Origin: Ciona savignyi
Taxonomy: Eukaryota > Chordata > Ascidiacea > Phlebobranchia > Cionidae
NCBI GenBank assembly: GCA_000149265.1
Contig: CH000025.1
Span: 391,171-455,170 of the forward strand
Reading direction: 5' to 3'
Length of the DNA stretch: 64,000 nucleotides
Shown piece by piece: positions 12,248-25,000 of the stretch; position 1 is the stretch's first letter; each line of letters opens with the position of its first letter. Below the pieces are notes generated by a model. That model was given only the letters and a program-made list of their open reading frames with translations, had not been told where the DNA came from and ran no database searches. The translations under genes were made by a program, and so were the position numbers.

Positions 12248-15200
12248 TTATAGAAGCGATGTAATAGCGACTGATAAAAGGTATGATACGGTGTACAATA
12301 TAATATTGGGAAAAAGCGCTCCAGATCCGTCGGTTGGAACACGAATCGTGACTTCGTCATCCTCTTCGACCTGAATATCTATCTCCTTCACGCAGGGTAT
12401 TTCTGGAATGAGTGATTGTCGTCATGTGAATTAAAACGACAGAAATATTTTATATTGATAACAATTGGATAGGATAGGATATTCATGTTTATCCCCGTGA
12501 ATGGGAAAACCTAGGGGGTTATTACACGGGCAATCGTCAGATCACCTCGCACCCATCGTCGGGTTACCGGAGCTATTTCAATGTGTTGTGTATGATAGAC
12601 ACTTTCCTTCAATTTGGTAGACATCAATAATCCGCTGGGTTCAGGCTATGTCCGTTAAGTGCCTTGCACAAGTACACAACCGACTAGCTAGCGACTAGTT
12701 TTGCACCTGCAACCTGTCGATTGAAAGGCGACGCACTTAACCACTAGACCAACGGGCCGGATAAAGATGAGATGATTGTTTAACATTGGGTAAATTAAAA
12801 TGACACAAATGTTTTATGCTGATTAGTATAGCACGGTGGTCCGTCGTCAAACTGGCAACAAGGTAAGTCGCAAGTTCAAAATACGCCGCTTGCTATAAGC
12901 GCTTGTAACTGGTCAAGGTACCAAACTTACTTAGGCCAGAACCGAAATACAATAATTATATCTTAGTGACCAATATATACCGATTGGGGCGTGCGTTGTT
13001 CTAAGGAATTAGAATTAGTTTCAATGCTACATAGAGACAAACGTGCGTAATCTGTCGAAGCAACTTTAACTATGTACGGTATACGGTCGTGTGGCCAAAT
13101 GGTTAACGCGACCGATACATATACCGACTCTTATACAAAAAAACGGTCCTAGTGACGAGCCCATTATGGGTTCGACACTTAGCTCAGTAAAAAAAAAAAA
13201 AACTGTGTACGGTACAGTCGTGTGACCGAATGGTTAACGCGACCGATACATACGGACTACTACACAAAAAACGGTCGTGGCAACGAACCAAATATGGGTT
13301 CGAAACTAAGCCCGGTTAAAAAAAAACGGTACTGGTGACGAACCTATCATAGGTTCGAAACTTGGCTCTTGGTTAAAAAAATTAACTAGTATACGGTTGT
13401 GTGACTGAATGGTTAACGCCACCGATAGATTACGACATCTATACAAAAAAACGAACATATCAAAGGATCGAAACTTACCCCGGTTAAAAAAAGTTTGCAA
13501 ACTATATTGCTAATTATAACACATAACCCTTTCTATGTTTTGTCAATTCTAGGTACTGTACTAGGGACGTAGGGCAAAATGAGTTATTAGCATATTCACT
13601 AATCAAGTAAATTAGTTAAACTTTCAGAACAGCAACAAGTGGTCTGTTCTAAATTAAACCTAGCATTCCTGATTTAGGGAACGTTAAGTTGAATACGAGT
13701 TATACCAAAACACTTTCCAATTAATACAAGTGTTTCTATACCAGTAAGGATGCTTATAACAAACTACATATTCACCTTGACCACGAAAATAAAAAGCTCA
13801 CGTATGCTAACCTGACAATGGAGTCGATTATTCTAAAGTTAATTAGTTAACCTTTTAGCAACATGTGGTCTTTTCTAGATACAACTTAGCATTCCCGGGA
13901 ACGTTAAGTTCCTTGCCCATAAATAAAGTGTTTTATACCAGTAAGGATGCTTATAGCGAATCCTGTCGAAATATAGAGTTCGCGTGTGCTAACCTGGCAA
14001 TGGAGTTGATGTCAGCGACATGGTTGTGGTCCATGGGAAGGTGGTGGTGGTAGGATATGGGGGAGCTATGAATGGTATCTTCTTATCTCTTTCTATGTTC
14101 GTACATAACTTATCGTCGCACAGATCTTCAGGACCCTTTGTTCTTCTTGCTATTCCTTCGCTGGGGGTTGTGTAATCAATATGACAAATATGTTTTCTAT
14201 GTTTTGATATGAATTTTAGATTTTGTGCATTCTATTAGTTTAATAAAGTCAATAAATTTAAAGGCATTTTTAAACGAATTTAAATTTAGGGCAATATAAT
14301 ATATACCTATATCGATATATAAATATATTATTTTATATTATGTATCATGTATATATAATCCCGGTTAATGGAAAAAAGGCAGAAGCGTTAGCACTTATAA
14401 TAAGGGCACAGATAGCACCATTGGGCCATTGCAGTAACTGCATATTTTGATACGACATATACTCAACAAATGTACGTCTGGTTTCTCAGCCGATTGAGAC
14501 AGTTTTTACCAATTAAGCTACCCGTTGGGTAGAATAATATTAAAAAAGCTTTTAAGTTCTTATTTGGGTCCATTGTCGTTGTATTTTTAATTTGGTTGTT
14601 TTCATAAATAAAATGCATATATTCCTTCCCTGGCTACGTTAGTTTTCTAATGAAGATCAGTATAGTTTGACCGGTTATAGTCTGGTGGTTTAGTGCGACG
14701 CCTTTCAACAGAAAGGTTCCAAACTTGTCGCCAGGTAGACGGTTGTGTCCTTGGGCAAGGCTCATTACGGACATTGCCTGAGCCCAGCGGATTAATGGTT
14801 TCTACCAAATTAAAGAAACGTTTAAATTATACTCAACACGCTGCAATAGCTCCGGTAACCCGACGGTGGGCGCGAGGTGATCTGGCGATTGCCCGTGTGT
14901 TAACCCCCTTGGTTCTTCCATTCACGTGGATAAACATGAATATCCTATTCTAGTCTTGGCCAGGCAAAATATTAGTTTGTTCACCACCATAAAAGCCCTT
15001 TGACGGTTGTTGGTAAATAGGTCGTTTAATAATAGTTTTCCATCTTACTTTATCAAATTGGGAACTGTTGTGATGTTGTTCTCTGCACTGAAGTATCCTC
15101 CGCAATCGCCACAAGAATAGCCTCGTTTGTACGGCGGCATGGTTTTCGGCGGAGTAGTGTACCCGAAGCGAGTCGCTTTCGGTGACGTGTAGTCAAGAAT

Positions 15201-17633
15201 GTTGCCCCGAGGAGCGTACGCACATAATAAGAGGGTTGCATGGTGCCACATCACACCGTTGATAAGATAGTCACGACATGTGGATGCTGTACATCCCATT
15301 TTAAATGTTTCAGCCCAGATTACCTAAAGATAATAAAAGTAGAATCTATTAGGCTAGGGTGAATAGGCTGGGGTATTTATGTTTATCCTCGTGACTGAAA
15401 AAACAAGGGGGTTAACACGCGAGCAATCGTCAGATCACCTCGCGCCTATCGTCGGGTTACCGGAGCTATTGCATTATATTGTGTATGATAGACACGTTCC
15501 TTTAATTTGGTAGAACCCATATTATTCCACTGAATTCAGGGTACCTTGCCGAAGGACACAATCGACTTGCTAGCGATAAGTTTTGTACCTGCAATCTTTC
15601 GCTTTAAAGGCGTCGCACTAAACTACCAGACTAACCGGTCGGGTATTAGATATTAAAGTTCAATTGTGATACAAGAACTAGATTCGAACATTGTAAAATT
15701 TTTAACTGGGTCAGTTTTTATTGTGTCTGCTCTTTTATGAGGTCATTCTGCTAATTAACAATATGGTCGAAGACCGCCTTTTGATCCATGAAATTGAAAG
15801 ACGTTGGCTAACCCAGGAAAAGCTATTTACTCATCGGTTGAACGTTTCGGATTTACATCTTGACTCAATGTTGTCGGAATATTGGTCTTTGCCAGCATAT
15901 ACAAAATAATACAAAACAAATTCACTATACAATACATGTAAAATTAATGAAAATTTGTTCTTTAGTTGTATTTTTGTTGAAAAGAATATTGATTATTCAG
16001 AAAATTCATATGAGGGTGGGATGGACGTCTTTTATACACAACACACTGCAATAAGGGTCGGTGCTAGTTACAGCGGAAAAAATAACGTTGGAGCAATACT
16101 GGGCTGACGTTGGCAGCAATCGAGCAGAAATGGATTGTTGAAAAGAGCGCAAATAACGTTGTGGTAACATTGGTTGAAACCTACAAGTTGGCCCAACGTT
16201 ATGTCTACATTATTTAGCAACTGGGATAGTGTATATTCGCAATTACACACACTTAAAACTGAGAAAATCGGGGCAAAATATCAAAATGACAGGCGAACAC
16301 AATATTAAGGTTGATTTTGTCGACTACACTGTATTTTTCGGGTGTATGAGGGGAAAACTAAAAAGCGGGAAGGAGGAAAACTACCCACTAAATTGAAGAC
16401 TAAGCCATTAGAGTAAGTTGATTTTAAGGCTGATATTATCAACTACATTGTCTTTTTCTCAGGTGTTTTAGGAAGCACGAATCTGGAAAATTGTTAATTC
16501 TATACACGATAAGCGAAATGGGGTTAAATTAGAAATAGCGTTGAGTTAAGGCTAGAAATAACAATATGGGTTTATATATATATATAACCCTAGAGAGACG
16601 TTTTCTTTAGTGTTAGCCATTTTCTGATCGAACGACTTATATATATAGTGGGCTAATCAGTTTGAAATTGCTTCACCTGTAAGTAATGTCTGCAAACTGA
16701 GGCGCAGGTCCTTTCTTCGTAGTCGTAATATATTTTCTCCGACATCCAAGCGGTCATTACGTCCAGCACAAACGTTTCCGGCAAACTTCTTCTATTTTTC
16801 CACGCGAACCAATTGAAGCCAATTTCTGCATTAAGCCCACTATGTCGAACAACACTTCTGGGTGGCTTGCCGTATTTCAGCATGTTGAATGCGTTTCGCT
16901 CGCTGAAACTGCAAGAGTCGGTTCTATTCAACGCCACCCATTCCAGTTCCTCGTCCCATGTCTTTAGCAGCATGTTTTTCGCTGTTGGGTTTACGAGTCT
17001 TCGTTCCCTGTTGTGAGCTTCAACCAGTATCTCCTTTTGACGGTCCGTCAATATTATTCGTTTCAANNNNNNNNNNNNNNNNNNNNNNNNNNNNNNNNNN
17101 NNNNNNNNNNNNNNNNNNNNNNNNNNNNNNNNNNNNNNNNNNNNNNNNNNNNNNNNNNNNNNNNNNGGTTCAAGAGGGTCAGATGTAAAGTTTTTCCCGG
17201 GTGCCGGAGTTGTCTCACAAATTGGTAATTCTACATACCTGCCGTTGTAAAAGCGCCATCGGGATTTATATTTCTTCGGTGGCAGTTTTTGTTTTTCTTC
17301 CTTTTCAGACATATAAACCTTAAAAGTTTTAACTTTCTTTTTAGGATGCCCGATGTCAATTTCCTTTTTTGAAAATTCTGAGCCTACACTGCGACGATAT
17401 CTTTCAAGGTACTTGCTCATGAGAAAGGTATCTTCAGTGCGCGATCGAATCCCGTAAATGGAAAACAGTTGCGCTCTTAAATTTTTGCAAGTCGACGATT
17501 GGTCGTCTAAATCACATTGCAAATTTGAACTAAAATTCTGGGCATTTGAAGTAGTTAGAAATACTGCAACTGTAAAATAGAAAAAGACAACAGCATTTTC
17601 AAATGACGGAAAAGACTTAATAGTAATCCACAT
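12248..17633 (-). CDS. Secreted CAP-domain (CRISP/PI15-like) protein with hydrophobic C-terminal tail
   Basis: Four exons in transcript order: 17633-16677 (contains a 100-N gap), 15323-15049, 14160-13994 and 12402-12248; phases 0, 2, 1 match. It starts with a signal peptide (VVFFYFTVAVFL, likely cut after SNA), then a ~150-residue basic spacer and the CAP domain: EILVEAHNRERRLVNP, LKTWDEELEWVALN, then HYLQVIWAETFKMGCTAS across the exon 1/2 junction and LLLCAYAPRGN. A CRISP-like hinge follows (PYKRGYSCGDC ... DDKLCTN), then a Thr/Pro-rich linker and an acidic segment. The last ~20 residues (NIILYTVSYLLSVAITSLL) are hydrophobic, suggesting a GPI signal or membrane anchor. The usual GEN motif reads GLN. 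The ATG at 17633 is preferred because the frame upstream starts only at TTG. Nominal length is about 517 residues; true length depends on the gap. Confidence 0.85.
12468..12762 (-). mobile_element. SINE-A, full length, in last CAP intron
   Basis: Reverse orientation. The tail has two TATCC units (ggataggataggatattcat) and the head is the CCCGTTGGTCTAG subtype (ccactagaccaacgggccgg). It lies only ~65 bp upstream of the terminal CAP exon in transcript direction. Confidence 0.9.
13083..13494 (+). repeat. Head-to-tail cluster of SINE-B copies
   Basis: Three A-box heads (near 13093, 13219 and 13401) and four B-box regions (ttatgggttcgacact, atatgggttcgaaact, cataggttcgaaactt, caaaggatcgaaactt), each followed by an A-run. 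Full copies are about 110-125 bp; the third unit (about 13328-13382) is only a 3' half. All lie in the intron between CAP exons 3 and 4. Confidence 0.8.
13605..14022. repeat. Tandem duplication overlapping CAP exon 3 donor
   Basis: Two diverged units of roughly 180-200 bp share aattagttaa, gggaacgttaagtt, taccagtaaggatgcttata and tgctaacctg(g/a)caatggag. The right unit holds the real 3' end of CAP exon 3 (13994). The left unit carries the matching exon end plus donor (13812), 182 bp downstream in the transcript. Confidence 0.75.
14671..14952 (+). mobile_element. SINE-A, full length, in CAP intron 2
   Basis: Head ccggttatagtctggtggtt, body with ccttgggcaaggctcattac, tail gataaacatgaatatcctat. 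Sense orientation is opposite to the host gene. Confidence 0.88.
15364..15640 (-). mobile_element. SINE-A in CAP intron 1
   Basis: Reverse orientation from ggctggggtatttatgttta to actaaactaccagactaacc; moderately diverged, with the central ggttcaggcaatgtccgtaaa region shortened. Confidence 0.85.
16348..16622. mobile_element. Damaged MITE-1 pieces
   Basis: The left piece 16348-16425 (ggggaaaactaaaaagcggg ... gccattagagtaagt) and right piece about 16500-16622 (ggggttaaattagaaatag ... ttttctttagtgttagcc) are separated by unrelated sequence and a short TA microsatellite. The element lies in CAP intron 1, close to the exon 1 donor. Confidence 0.6.
17067..17166. other. Assembly gap of 100 N in CAP exon 1
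   Basis: Exactly 100 N, a customary placeholder for a gap of unknown size. Both flanks code in the same nominal frame for the CAP protein. Confidence 0.95.
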
Positions 17634-18169
17634 TTTAGATTCGTTAATTTGCCTATTCAACAACAAAAAACATTTTGTCGATGATATAAAATTAATGTGT
17701 CAGCTATAATTTTACGTATAGTGAGGTCATAGATGCAAATTATCACGTAGTTCAATGTCTCACTTGGTATGTATTTAAATCAACTACCTTCGTACGTAGA
17801 TTAACCCCGTTGTTTAAATATATAACAAATACAAATTTCCGTTATATGCATGTCCATAATATAATTACTTTTACATTTTAACTGGGTGTAGGTTCCAGTT
17901 TACACCGGGATATCTATGTGTCTCGGTTGATCGCGTTTAGCGTCTAATTGTGGTTGGCGTCCCGTGGTATTTTGTATGGAATGAGGAACCATAGATAGAA
18001 TTTCGGTTTTCAAACTTATTTTATTGTCTAATATTTGCGGAACGACGCGCTTGTGAAAGATAGTTGTGTTGTCCCACTCTTTCTGGGAACTTCGTTATAT
18101 TCGCTAAAACAAGTTAAGCCCAAGCACAAGTCAACACAAGCAGCACATATATAGACAAACTCACAGGGT

Positions 18170-18316
18170 GAACTAAAAGGAGGGAAACTGCACACTAAAA
18201 TGAAGATTATGACATAAGAGATAGTTTAAAACAGTAGTGTTCAGGGGAGGGTTAAATTTAGTAATTTTAGTGTGCAGTTTCCCTCCTTGCTTTCCCTCCT
18301 TTTAGTGTTGCCCCAT
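18170..18316 (+). mobile_element. Short MITE-1 copy
   Basis: About 147 bp, with the cleanest inverted repeats of the family: ggtgaactaaaaggagggaa and ctccttttagtgttgcccca, then gaaactgcacactaaaatga and ttttagtgtgcagtttccct. The core is shortened. Confidence 0.85.
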
Positions 18317-18648
18317 AACAGATCTATCCAGTTAGCTTACTTAATAGCAACTTCAGTGATCTACAGGCATTCAAAATGTGTAACTATCGAAATCTGCCGG
18401 TACAACACTGTAAGATTGTTGTGTCCTTGTGCCCAGAGCCCAATGCATTAATAAGTTTTACTAAAACTAAAGGTTTATCTTAAAAACATATGACACACTG
18501 CAAATGCTTTAACACTTTGTATAAAGATACAAATACTTCTTATACCAGCGATAGTTGTTTATAATATAAAGGTTGTGAAGTTGATTTTGGCTTTCAGATC
18601 TATGTATGTTATTGATTAATTTTTAATCCAGTGCAATAGCACATAGTA

Positions 18649-18890
18649 GGCTTCACTAATTTGCGGACAGCGGGGCGGGACACTATATCACTAGCGGAAT
18701 GGGGTATATAATGGGCGGGAAGAAAGATTTTCGTCACTAGCATGAGCGGAACGGGTCAGGGCATATCATGATACAATCCCCTTCATGATATACTTTTACC
18801 TCGTCCCGCTCATGCTAGTCATGAAAATATCCCTTTGCCCCTCTTCGTTCCGCAGAATAGTGCAGTGTCCCGCAGATTAGTTAAGCCCCA
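18649..18890. mobile_element. Palindromic element (MITE-like)
   Basis: The left arm aggcttcactaatttgcgg ... gcgggacac is mirrored by gtcccgcagattagttaag at the right; inner arms tcactagcatgagcgga and tcccgctcatgctagtca also pair. Nearly the whole ~240 bp could fold on itself. It lies ~155 bp upstream of the DNAJC5 start codon. Confidence 0.75.
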
Positions 18891-19044
18891 TTTTAGCAAC
18901 TTACCGTCAGCAATTGATTCTTTTCCATTTTTTTAATCTAGATAGTGTTAACTTTGATCAATAGCTTGGTAATTTCTTGATTCATCACCGCCTGGTTGGG
19001 ATATATTACTTACCCTTCGAAACTAATATTGGTCGCCTGTTGTC

Positions 19045-22000
19045 ATGGCGAGCAATCCTCAACCAAAAGAGGGCGCTGGAGTGCAGCGGAAACTGTCGAG
19101 GAAAGGGGAATCTTTGTACCAAGTTTTGGAACTCGAAAAAGGAGCTACACAAGAGGAGATTAAAAAGAAGTACAGGTGCTGAATGGTTTCTATAGATTTC
19201 ATATTTTTACATAGTAGAAACAATACACAATTCAGGTTAATGGATTAAAATTATATGTTAAAACTATGGCACAACCAAAATTGTATGAAGTGTGCTGACA
19301 AAGTAAGCCTGGAGTGGGGCTTGCCTTTTTTAAGTGGAATAATAACAACAAATAACAAGGTTTTTATGGCCTTAATTAAAATGGTTCTGTGTAAAAATGT
19401 GAAATGCTATTTTTCATGTAAAAAAGTAAGTTTTACTGCTTTAGAGGTGTTTAACTGGTTGCAACCATTTAATTTTGGCATGGCTAGTTAATACATGGGA
19501 GTTTTTTACACATAACTTGGTTCTTTGTGTTATTACTGTTTACCGTTAATTCTTTTATAATTTCAATGTAAAATTTAAATAATAACCAGTCTAGTTTAAA
19601 ACACACAGGAAAAAACAATTTGCTTATACTTGAAGTGTCTTTTCATGAATACACAGCTTCATAGTAAGGATTTATACAGCATTTTGGACAGAGTTTTATT
19701 ATTTTTTACCTATATAGCTGTAATGCATGTACATTATTTATACACACCAGTATAACACACTGTGAATATAAGCGTACTGTTTTCTTATAAAGCTTTCCTT
19801 TTAAGGTGTGGTTAAATAAACCACTTATTTAATCATTGATTTTTATTTGCTATCTCATTAAATGTCTCTTTATGACTCCCCTAATGTCTCTTTGTTATAC
19901 AATATGCTGGAATGTGACTACATAAATAAAATCTTGTTTTTTTCACGACGGTTAAATAACCTTTGCTTAAGTAAGATACCAGTACTAATAATTCATAAAT
20001 ATGTAGTACTGTTCTATTTATATATTCTATTACTAATTCAGTAATGAAACCGTAAACTTCTATCAAATAAATTTTGTAAATGCAATCAAATTTATAGGAC
20101 AGAATATTCAAAACACAGGATTTTTTTCATTTTTGGTGGGTATAAACACAAATGTTAATAATGAAGTTATTCACCAGAACGTTAAAATTTGTTTCATATT
20201 TCACCACAAACCACACATTCCAAGTTTCAACCATTTTGTATTTGCGTGACGATTGTGTTAGGCAAACAGTAATTACCTGTAGTAATACTAAAACACATAT
20301 TATTGGGTATGGTGAAATATTTTTTTCGCGACAAAATTATATAAATATGATTGTTGGAATGTTAATGCAATCTTTCCTAAACTTCTTATTTGCAAATATT
20401 TAATTTGTATCTGCAACATTATATGTTGTTAAGGCTTTTTATACATCTCAAATCACGTTTTAACGCCTGGATAGTTTTTACCAAATTCCTCTTTGTTCCT
20501 GCACGGAGCCAACGGTGTTACCCGATACTTTTGTTGTTAAAAGCACAAAAAATACTAATTTGCATATAATATCAAATTGTAGGCCTATTCAGACAGTGTT
20601 GCTTCAAAAGAATTTATTCTTTGGTACATAATTTAAATATAAGTTTGAATTACACAAGCTAGAGTTATTGAATCCTATTGTCTGTCGGGTAAGCTAGATA
20701 GAGAGAAAAGGTACTGAAACTGAAAGGTTGTTTGATCGAAACCCACCGATTTGGTGGTAAGATTTGTCTTTTTACGGGGCACTTATAAAACATAAAAATA
20801 TAACACAGGTATATCCTATCTAATATAATGTTATATGTAGTAGTCATACCACTGCAACAAAAATGTTAAATTTTTGTTTCCAATGCCAGTACAATAAAAA
20901 AATTAAAAATTCTGCTTCACAATAAGCAAGAATTTACCAAGTATTTAAATTGTTTAATGCATACCGTACATGTTTAGGGTTTCAATTTTGAATGTATTTG
21001 TATGTTTCTAGGCGACTTGCACTGAAATATCACCCCGACAAGAACCACGACCCTGCGGCAACAGAGAAGTTCAAGGAGATCAACAACGCGAATAAAATCT
21101 TGCAAGATGAGAAGAAGAAAGAAATTTATGATGAATATGGATCACTTGGTCTCTACATTGCAGATCAAATAGGGGAAGACAACCTCAGAGCTTATTTTGC
21201 ATTCCAGTCTCCAATTGCCAAGGTAAAGCCTAAAATTTGTGGCCGACTAGTCCGGAAAAACTAAAGGAGGGAAAAAGGGAAACTGCACACTAAAATGAAG
21301 ATTAGTACATTAAAATTCAGTGTTAAACATGCAGTTGAAGTTAGGGTTAGTTTTGGGGTTAAAATTAGTGTTTAGGTAGGGTTGAAATTAGTTTTCATAG
21401 TTTTAGTGGGCAGTTTCCCTCCTTCCCTACTTCCTGCTCTCCCTCCTTTTAGTGTTGCCCCCAACTGCCCAAGGCGAAAAGTTAAAAAAACTAGATTGAT
21501 TGATATTATCTTCACAAAATAAATAAGCCACACGGTTAAGCTTTATTTTTATTGCCGTAGCGCATGGCAATAATGCATTTTATATTTATTCAGATTAGTA
21601 GTCCAAGTCACATAGGCCTAATAATTTTACAGACCAATGAACAGATAAGAGTTCTAAAAAGAAGTTGCTTCGAATTGTTAACCATTTAAACTGTTAAATA
21701 ATAAATGATCTGACTGTAAACTATAACACAAACTATGGAAAACTGTTAATCCTATCCCTATGCACCCTTAGTACCTTTGTGTGTAAGTGTGCATTCTACC
21801 TTTGCACACTGAGTACAACAAACAATATCCGCTGGAAATTGACTTCTGCAAGTAATATCATGTCTATTCACAGGCACTTTCGGTCTTTTGTTGCCTGATA
21901 ACCGGTTGTTGTTTCTGCTGTTGCTGTTGTTGCTTTTGTTTCAACTGTTGCTGTGGAGCCTGCAAGCCAGAATTGGATGAAGAATTCAATGTTCCTCCGG

Positions 22001-25000
22001 AAGATCTTGCAGATGGTAAGCAATACTTGATTAGTCATGGTTTGGATAATTTAGAAAGAAGCGAACCTTGTCCAACAAAGTAAGGTACTTTTGGGTTCCT
22101 ATCAATATTGTTGATAGCATTACTAGTTGGCACAATTTTAGCCTTCATCTATAGTTGCATTGCATCCTATATCTACAGTTTACGACTTAATTTTAATTCT
22201 TACCGGTAAATTGTGTACGTCGCATTCGACTTGTTATTACAAATCTAATTTTCATGATGAAAATGTCACTGTAAATTATGACCTAAACAAAATAATTAAT
22301 TTCTGACAAAAATCATTGGGTAAAAGTTTTAGGCAGCACCTGAGTCTGTTGACATGAAAGTTTATGTATTGATCAATAACACTTAAGCGATTAAAATATA
22401 CGACCTTATTTGAATATATAGTCTTTTGCACCCTTAAAAAATGTTAATGTTAAGCAAGTACTGGTGTAACATTATTCGAGCTGACCTTTGCTTTGTAAAT
22501 AAACACTGCAAGCTAAAACTGGAAACATAGCTTGAACGTTAATTCACTGCTCAGAGCCTCATAGGTTAATGTTTTATTCTGTATGCTGCCATTCAATTAA
22601 ACCAGGCATATGCAACATACCGCCCTTAACTAGTAGAGGGCTTTTGACCGGCTCGTAGACTGTATCTAACCGTACCCTGTGATTAAGATATTAAATACTA
22701 TTCATGTAATAATCCGGCCAACCAAGAACTGTATTTTTTCACATCTGGCCCGCTGACTAAAAAAGTTGCCCACCCCTGAATTAGAGGCTGAATTCTATAA
22801 CAAAATAAAAACTAACAATTTGAACATTCTGTACATTTGTTTGTATTTTTGTAAAATTTTAAAATGATAATGTCTTGTAATTTTCCCTTTTATTTAACCT
22901 TAAACTTATAGTATCATCTTTGTGAATGAATTGATTACTACTTAAGATAAATCAATCGGTATTTAAATAATTAATGCCCGAATATATTATAAAAGCATAT
23001 GGCCTTGCTAGATGTTAAGGATGGGTACATTTCAAAGCAGTCTATAAAGCAAAACTGTAGTTGCATTTCTTTTACTTTTTAGTACCAGAAGTTCATTGAA
23101 AAATGGTAGGCGGGTCCATTGGTGGATATATAATGATATACTTGGTGTTTTTGATTAAGTCTTGGCATAACGAAAAACAAATAATAATTAATAGACTGAA
23201 AATTCTGTGTGCAATTTTTGTCTTGATGAATCCAGTGCAAATTAACCGTTTGTATTGGTTTGCAAATCATCTTCTACATTGACTTCACTCGCTTTGTGTT
23301 ATAATATAGCATGGAGTATTGTCATCATTTGATGTTATGTAGTGTTCATAGATGTGTGAGTTTTTAAGTGGGTGTTTTGCACACAATTTCAAATCACGTT
23401 TATCTGCAGAAGTAGCTTGGCCTAGGTTTAATATTTAGAATACTCTAAGTGAGACATGCATGCCTGCATATTAATTGCTGTTGACGCTGCACTTTGGTAC
23501 AAATGTTGTGACTTCATCCTGTCATTGTGTTTTATATCTGTAGCAGCGGGAAACCGGCAATCCCAGCAAAGTGACGAACCCGTACGGACTGAACCTATCG
23601 TTTTATCAATGGAATAATCAATATAGGTGATGCATATAAAATTTAATAAGTGTGCTAAAATTAATTACTCTCTCTTGCTTAATACCAGTTTACTCGACTT
23701 GTTTAGTTTTAATGTCTGAATGTTGCATGTGCTTGCATGTTACTTCATTAATGTTTTACACAATTACCGATGTGCCGTAATTGGTCTATAATCTTGCATG
23801 AAGGGATTTAAACATTCTTAGATACAAACCAACCTATAGCAGGGTCAAAAATCTGCGTCAGTAAGCGTGACACACATCATGCAAGTAAGAATTTACTTCT
23901 AAAAAATAAAAAAAAACTGACTAATGTTGACCACGACCGTTTTTTAATCAACGGGTGTATAGGGGAATAAAAAACAAACCCATTTCATTGTTACCGTTTT
24001 TATTATACACCTGGGCACACGCATACGAATACTGAAGTCTATAATACTTACAGCATTATTGTAAAAAACGGTCGCGGTAAATGATTTACTCGCGTGAGCT
24101 TCCACACGCGAGTGAATTCTTGCTCGCCAGAAATTTGATGGATTTTTGGCTCTGCTATAGTCTTGTCATATGGGTTTGTGGTGCGTCACTAGCTGGTAGG
24201 TTCTTCTCTTGTAATGCCAGTTAAAGACATTATCTGGACCCAGTGGATTCATGGGGTGTGGTGAAATCGCACTACAATCGCTGTGGTACCCCTCAGTGGG
24301 TGCAAGGTAATCTGACGATTGCCTGTGTGTCAACTCTCTTTGTATTTAAACACACAAATGCATGCTATACTGTTTTGTAGTAATGGCAGTTTTGTATACT
24401 GGTACTATAACTAAAAAAATCATATTTTTCAAATTTGTCAGTCGTTTAAAATTGATGATTGTAGAACAACTCAACATACAGAAAAGAAAACCCTACACAA
24501 CCCACATTAATATATCTTTTTATATAAATATATTTTGGAACTTTAGAAAAACCTTGGAAAATAAGAATTATAATTTAGCTGTACATTGTTCAGCATAAAC
24601 AATAAATAATGTGGTCAGTGCAATTGTGTTAAAGTAATTTAAAATCCTCAAATACATAAAGGGTGGTTACTATTGTTGTGCGCTAGTTCTTTTGTTTTTA
24701 AATAATTGTACAATTGTTTGTAAAATTGTGCTTTCACCTTTAATTAACAGATTAATCAACCACTCAGATCAATACTATTAGTGTACAGGCAAGCTAATTA
24801 AGTACCCAGTGCTTCCACAATGAAAATTATTTACTTTTTAACAATATTTTTAGGGGTGCAAAGTGTCTATATTTCATTTCATATTTATACTTCCTTAAAA
24901 CTTCTTATAATTAGTTCCTCGTTGATGTTTAAAACAGCATTTGAATTACCTCTGTAATTCAAACATTAAAACCAGAGTGCTCTGTAATTCAAAATATTGC

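Larger units (their letters stand above)
17634..19044. other. Shared upstream region of CAP and DNAJC5 genes
   Basis: The two genes are divergent and share about 1.4 kb. It holds a short MITE-1 (18170-18316) and a palindromic element (18649-18890). No additional exon was recognised. Confidence 0.6.
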
